Assembly: GCA_017431785.1 (NCBI GenBank)
Contig: JAFRKJ010000060.1
Span: 1-46,437, forward strand
Direction: 5' to 3'
DNA from: Bacillota bacterium
Lineage (GTDB): Bacteria; Bacillota; Clostridia; Peptostreptococcales; Anaerovoracaceae
DNA length: 46,437 nt
Position numbers and translations under genes: made by a program. The notes under the pieces are model-generated. The model saw only the letters and a list, made by a program, of their open reading frames with translations, did no database searches and had not been told where the DNA came from. Of the stretch, positions 42,748 to 46,437 are shown piece after piece (position 1 is the stretch's first letter; each line of letters opens with the position of its first letter).

Positions 42748-44043
42748 ATGATACCACTTTCCACAAAGATGAGACCCTCAAAACTGGAGGATTTCGTGGG
42801 GCAGAAGCACTTCATGTATGAAGGCTCGCTCTTTTATAATTCCATACGGAACAAGACTTTTGAGTCGGCCATTTTCTTCGGACCGAGCGGCACCGGCAAG
42901 ACTACACTGGCCCGCATCATCGCCGGGGAACTGGACGGTAGTTTTGTTGAAATCAACGCCTCGACAACGGGGACGAAGGAACTCAAGGAGATTCTCAAAA
43001 ACGCCTCCGACCGTTTCAATGGTCTGCTGCAGGAAACGACGGTCCTTTACGTTGATGAGGTGCACAGATGGAACAAGCTCCAGCAGGACTCTCTGCTGAA
43101 GGCAATCGAGGACGGTGTCATCAAGTTCATTGGGAGCACAACTGAGAATCCGTATTTTTCAATCAACAACGCAATCATTTCCCGCGTCAGAAACATCTAT
43201 GAGTTCAAGCGGCTCTCTGCCGACGAGATACTGATCATACTGAAGCGGACGCTCTCAGATACAGAAAAAGGGTTCGGCGGTCTGAATGTAAAATACGACG
43301 AAGACGCGCTGCATACGCTGGCTGCCATGGCAGGAGGAGACTGCAGGGTAGCCCTCGACGCGCTGGGATTCATCGTAGACAATCTCCAGGAAGGACAGAC
43401 GCTGGACAGAGCCATTGTTGCCGAGGCAATGCAAAAGCAAACCACCTTCTATGACAAGGAAGAGGATAAATACAATCTACTTTCAGCCCTGCAGAAATCA
43501 GTCAGGGGATCGGACCCGGATGCTGCCATTCATTATCTGGCTCGCCTAATCGATGGCGGCGCTGACGAGATGATGATTGGAAGGCGCCTGATGGTCATGG
43601 CCAGTGAGGATATCGGCATGGCATATCCGAATGCCATTTCAATCGTCACTTCCTGTGTACAGGCAGCCCAGATGATTGGATCCCCGGAAGCACAGATTCC
43701 ATTGGCACACGCCACGATTCTGCTGGCGTCCTGCCCGAAATCCAACCGTGCAAACGAAGCACTGAACGCAGCGCTGGCAGATATTCACTCACGCAAAATT
43801 GACGATGTTCCTGCACACCTGATGGACTCCCATTACGGCGGCGCAAAGGACCTCGGCAGGGGCATCGGTTACAAATACCCACACGCCTACGGCGGGTACA
43901 TCACACAGCAGTATCTGCCGGATGACCTCTACAAAGAAGGAGTAAAGTACTACGAACCATCCACCAATGGCAGCGAAGGAGCCTTCAAAAAGTATCTAGA
44001 TGAACTCAGAGAAATCGACAGGAAGAACGGCAAGAACAGATAA
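42748..44043 (+). CDS. rarA: Replication-associated recombination protein RarA (MgsA)
   Basis: The 431-residue AAA+ ATPase acts at stalled forks with clamp-loader-like activity. Walker A FGPSGTGKTT (44-53), Walker B VLYVDEVHRW (D103-E104), sensor 1 IGSTTENP, then the C-terminal MgsA domain (YHLARLIDGGADEMMIGRRL-like and the final YKYPHAYGGYITQQYLPD). GGGGGA lies about 6 nt before the start. It ends 34 bp before the ispH-rpsA start. Confidence 0.95.
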   Translation: MIPLSTKMRPSKLEDFVGQKHFMYEGSLFYNSIRNKTFESAIFFGPSGTGKTTLARIIAGELDGSFVEINASTTGTKELKEILKNASDRFNGLLQETTVLYVDEVHRWNKLQQDSLLKAIEDGVIKFIGSTTENPYFSINNAIISRVRNIYEFKRLSADEILIILKRTLSDTEKGFGGLNVKYDEDALHTLAAMAGGDCRVALDALGFIVDNLQEGQTLDRAIVAEAMQKQTTFYDKEEDKYNLLSALQKSVRGSDPDAAIHYLARLIDGGADEMMIGRRLMVMASEDIGMAYPNAISIVTSCVQAAQMIGSPEAQIPLAHATILLASCPKSNRANEALNAALADIHSRKIDDVPAHLMDSHYGGAKDLGRGIGYKYPHAYGGYITQQYLPDDLYKEGVKYYEPSTNGSEGAFKKYLDELREIDRKNGKNR

Positions 44044-44077
44044 CGCACCAGCAGATAATGAACAAGCAGGAGCGCAG

Positions 44078-46258
44078 ATGATTTTCAGAGCAGGAGACAA
44101 AACAATTACATTAGCCGAAACCGCAGGTTTCTGTTTTGGTGTCAAAAGAGCCATCGACATCGCTTTGGAATCGGCGCCGGCAGCGAGCCTCGGTCCGCTC
44201 ATCCACAACGATGAAGCAGTCGTGCATCTCGCAGAGAAAGGCATTCGTGTAATTGACAGCCTCGACGATGTGGCAGAACCTGGCGGAACCGACGCATCAG
44301 GCGGTAGGGGAAGACTTCCTGTCATCATCCGCTCCCATGGAGAGGGCAAAGCTACTTACGAAGAAGCAAAGGTGAAGGGCATCGAGTTGATTGACGCCAC
44401 ATGTCCTTTTGTTGAGAAGATACATAAGATCGTCAGAGAAACAGACCGTCAGGTCGTGATTGCGGGAGATCCGGACCACGCCGAGGTCAAAGGCATTGCC
44501 GGCTGGTGCGCAGAAGAGAAACCGGCCATCGTCTGCCGCTCCGCAGAAGAGGCCGTGTCGCCTTTGCAAGAAGGGGGTAAGGTTCTGCTCGTGGCGCAGA
44601 CGACAATCAAGGAAGAGACCTTCGAGGAAGTGGCGCGGGCTTTGGAAGAAGCAGGCTGCGATGTGGAGAAACAAAACACGATCTGCAGCGCGACATCGAA
44701 GCGTCAGGAGGAGTGTGCAAGGCTCGCACAGGAGAATGAACTCATGATCGTCATCGGCGGGAAGGGCAGTTCCAATACACGCAAGCTTTTCGAGATTGCC
44801 TCAAAACACTGCGAGAGCACGTATTTTGTTGAAAATTTAGAGGATTTACCGTTGCACGAGGTTGTGAAATGTAATAAAATAGGCGTGGTGGCTGGTGCGT
44901 CAACACCAGACTACACAATTAAGGAGGTTATTGCCAATATGAGTGATGTGACACTTGAAAACAAAGACATGACTATGGAGGAACTGCTTCAGTCAGAAGA
45001 GTTCAACAAGACACTGAAGCTGCCAAGAAACGGTGAAATCGTAGACGGCAAAGTTCATCAGGTCAACAATGAAGAAGTTATCGTAAATCTTGGAGTCAAA
45101 AAAGACGGAATCCTGCAGAAATCAGAAGCCAGCCTTGAGGAAGGGCAGACCCTGGCCGATGCTTACAAAGTAGGTGATGAGATCAAGGCTAAGGTAATCA
45201 AGACTGATGATGGAGACGGCGGGATCCTGCTGTCAACTAAGAAACTCGAGTACATTGCCAACTGGGAAGAAGTTGTCAAAGCGTATGAAGATAAATCCGT
45301 TATCGAAGTCAAAGTTACAAGAGCTGTCAGAGGCGGCGTAATCGCTGAGTACAAAGAGTTCTCAGGATTTATTCCACTTTCACAGCTTTCAGATCACTTC
45401 GTAGTAGATGCAGAAGAGTTTGTAGGACAGACTATGAACGTTAGAGTCTTCAGAATCGATCCTGCTAAGACAAAGGCTGTATTCTCACACAAGATGTATC
45501 TGGCAGACGAGAGAAAGAAACTCGTACAGGAAATCTGGGAGAAACTGCATGTTGATGATGTAGTGGAAGGTACCGTAATGAGATTCACTGACTACGGCGC
45601 ATTCGTAGACATCGGCGGAATCGACGGACTGCTCCACATCTCAGAGATTTCATGGGGCAAGCTGAAGCACCCTCAGGAAGTTCTTTCAATCGGCGAGAAG
45701 ATCAATGTTAAGATCCTTTCCATGAACGAAGAAAAAGAAAAGATCTCGCTTGGTCTCAAGCAGAACACTCCGGAACCATGGAGCGTTATCGATGAGAAGT
45801 ACGAAGTTGGACAGGTCATCGAAGGCAAAGTTGTTCAGATCAAGGAATACGGCGCATTCGTAGAACTGGAACCAGGACTCGACGGACTCGTTCACATCTC
45901 AGAAGTTGCTCACAAGAGAGTTGAGAACATCAACAATGAACTTCAGGTTGGACAGGCTGTCAACGTTAAGATTCTCGAGATCGACAAAGACAGAAAGCGT
46001 ATCTCCCTGAGCATCAGAGAGACAATCGAGCCGCCTACACCGGAAGAGATCGCTGCAGAGAAGGCTGCGAAGGCTGCAGAAGCAGCTGCTGCTGAGGAAG
46101 CACCTGCAGAAGAAGTTCCGGCTGAAGAACCAGTTGCTGAAGAAGCTCCGGCTGAAGAACCAACTGCAGAAGAAGCTCCAGCTGAAGAACCGGCTGCAGA
46201 AGAAGCTCCGGCAGAAGAGCCAGCTGCTGAAGAAGCACCTGCAGAAGAGGCTGAGTAA
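44078..46258 (+). CDS. ispH-rpsA: Fused HMBPP reductase (IspH) and ribosomal protein S1 (RpsA)
   Basis: The 726-residue protein has an IspH half (1-285) making isopentenyl and dimethylallyl diphosphate in the MEP pathway, with Fe-S ligands C19, C109 and C203 and substrate-binding His in LIHN, RSHGEG and DPDHAEV. A Gly/Asp-rich insert (about 66-79) breaks the usual sequence. From about residue 315 four S1 RNA-binding domains follow, the third and fourth with YGAFVDIGG and YGAFVELEPG. A 75-residue Ala/Glu/Pro tail ends the protein. This fusion is well known in Clostridia. Start chosen at MIFRAGDK: AGGAG is 5 nt upstream and it is the family N-terminus; an earlier ATG (44000) lies inside rarA. 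Confidence 0.96.
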   Translation: MIFRAGDKTITLAETAGFCFGVKRAIDIALESAPAASLGPLIHNDEAVVHLAEKGIRVIDSLDDVAEPGGTDASGGRGRLPVIIRSHGEGKATYEEAKVKGIELIDATCPFVEKIHKIVRETDRQVVIAGDPDHAEVKGIAGWCAEEKPAIVCRSAEEAVSPLQEGGKVLLVAQTTIKEETFEEVARALEEAGCDVEKQNTICSATSKRQEECARLAQENELMIVIGGKGSSNTRKLFEIASKHCESTYFVENLEDLPLHEVVKCNKIGVVAGASTPDYTIKEVIANMSDVTLENKDMTMEELLQSEEFNKTLKLPRNGEIVDGKVHQVNNEEVIVNLGVKKDGILQKSEASLEEGQTLADAYKVGDEIKAKVIKTDDGDGGILLSTKKLEYIANWEEVVKAYEDKSVIEVKVTRAVRGGVIAEYKEFSGFIPLSQLSDHFVVDAEEFVGQTMNVRVFRIDPAKTKAVFSHKMYLADERKKLVQEIWEKLHVDDVVEGTVMRFTDYGAFVDIGGIDGLLHISEISWGKLKHPQEVLSIGEKINVKILSMNEEKEKISLGLKQNTPEPWSVIDEKYEVGQVIEGKVVQIKEYGAFVELEPGLDGLVHISEVAHKRVENINNELQVGQAVNVKILEIDKDRKRISLSIRETIEPPTPEEIAAEKAAKAAEAAAAEEAPAEEVPAEEPVAEEAPAEEPTAEEAPAEEPAAEEAPAEEPAAEEAPAEEAE
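46092..46254 (+). repeat. 30-nt coding repeat in the S1 tail
   Basis: The last part encodes an AEEAPAEEPx ten-residue unit repeated about five times with mostly synonymous changes. Low-complexity acidic tail, probably variable in length. Confidence 0.85.
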
Positions 46259-46274
46259 TTTACACAAGGCAAGC

Positions 46275-46303
46275 AAAGAGCCGCTCACAGAGCGGCTCTT
46301 TTT
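46275..46303 (+). terminator. Terminator after ispH-rpsA
   Basis: AAAGAGCCGCT (46275-46285) pairs with AGCGGCTCTTT (46291-46301), then TT. Confidence 0.95.
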
Positions 46304-46313
46304 GTATAGGGAA

Positions 46314-46336
46314 AACCCCGCGTTTGACGCGGGGTT
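46314..46336 (-). terminator. Second hairpin, probable minus-strand terminator
   Basis: AACCCCGCG (46314-46322) pairs perfectly with CGCGGGGTT (46328-46336); on the minus strand it is followed by TTTTC. No minus-strand gene is visible nearby, so its direction is uncertain. Confidence 0.55.
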
Positions 46337-46430
46337 CAATAAACGCTATGCGTTTGACCAGAAATCCTCCAGCACTTAAGATGTGGATGCGGTCTGCCAA
46401 CTGCAAACATATCTAAAGGAGGAGGATCAC

Positions 46431-46437
46431 ATGGGTC
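46431..46437 (+). CDS. Start of a further gene, cut by window edge
   Basis: AAAGGAGGAGG (46415-46425) followed by ATG at 46431 marks a translation start; only two codons are visible, so the product is unknown. Confidence 0.55.

Noticed and set aside
44000-44077. Longer N-terminus for IspH-RpsA
   Set aside because: It would overlap the end of rarA by 44 bp, lacks a ribosome binding site, and the IspH family begins near MIFRAGDK.

Overview
The window looks like chromosomal DNA of an anaerobic Firmicute of class Clostridia. The best evidence is the fused ispH-rpsA gene, a T-box leader in front of ileS, a DUF3793-flavodoxin pair, AGGAGG-type ribosome binding sites and a Clostridia-style Tad/Flp pilus locus (Flp1-like, TadE-like, DUF5702, DUF6382). 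A family such as Anaerovoracaceae (Family XIII) would fit the cell-surface anchor type, but I cannot fix the family from sequence alone.

Layout. 1-9294: the 3' part of a giant surface protein made of about 30 tandem YDG-motif beta domains, ending in a Pro/Gly linker and a three-segment membrane anchor. 9445-11599: an Ldh2-family dehydrogenase and galE. 11659-14157 (minus): a single 832-residue protein that joins a complete LysR-type regulator to a complete adenylate-forming (ANL) ligase; I regard this as the most novel item. 14269-15532: a promoter with two matching palindromic operators driving DUF3793 and flavodoxin, which looks like metal-responsive redox physiology. 15583-21835: orphan eutH, T-box-ileS, an unknown gene and rlmN. 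21978-25162: a small P-loop protein, then EamA transporter, NUDIX hydrolase and BMP lipoprotein. 25274-30331: citrate synthase, EcsC-LemA pair, sfsA and an NhaC-family antiporter.

30288-39631 is mainly a Tad pilus locus on the minus strand, in two blocks. tadA-tadB-tadC (39631 to 36603) forms the motor. flp, a TadE-like gene, a DUF5702 gene, a TadE-like pseudopilin with two metal-ligand-like modules and a DUF6382 gene (33478 to 30288) form the pilin and accessory block. Two plus-strand genes, a Thr-rich secreted protein and an AGCS symporter, sit between the blocks. 39773-41497 is an amino-acid permease. 41641-41788 is a 148-bp imperfect inverted repeat ahead of a PD-(D/E)XK-like gene. 42748-46258 holds rarA and ispH-rpsA, and a new gene begins at 46431.

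Taken together the genes suggest an amino-acid-using anaerobe (APC permease, AGCS symporter, IspH, flavodoxin) with heavy investment in its surface (giant adhesin, Tad pilus, Thr-rich secreted protein). No tRNA, rRNA, CRISPR array, transposase or phage gene was recognised. All functions are assigned by motif and family recall; nothing was searched.
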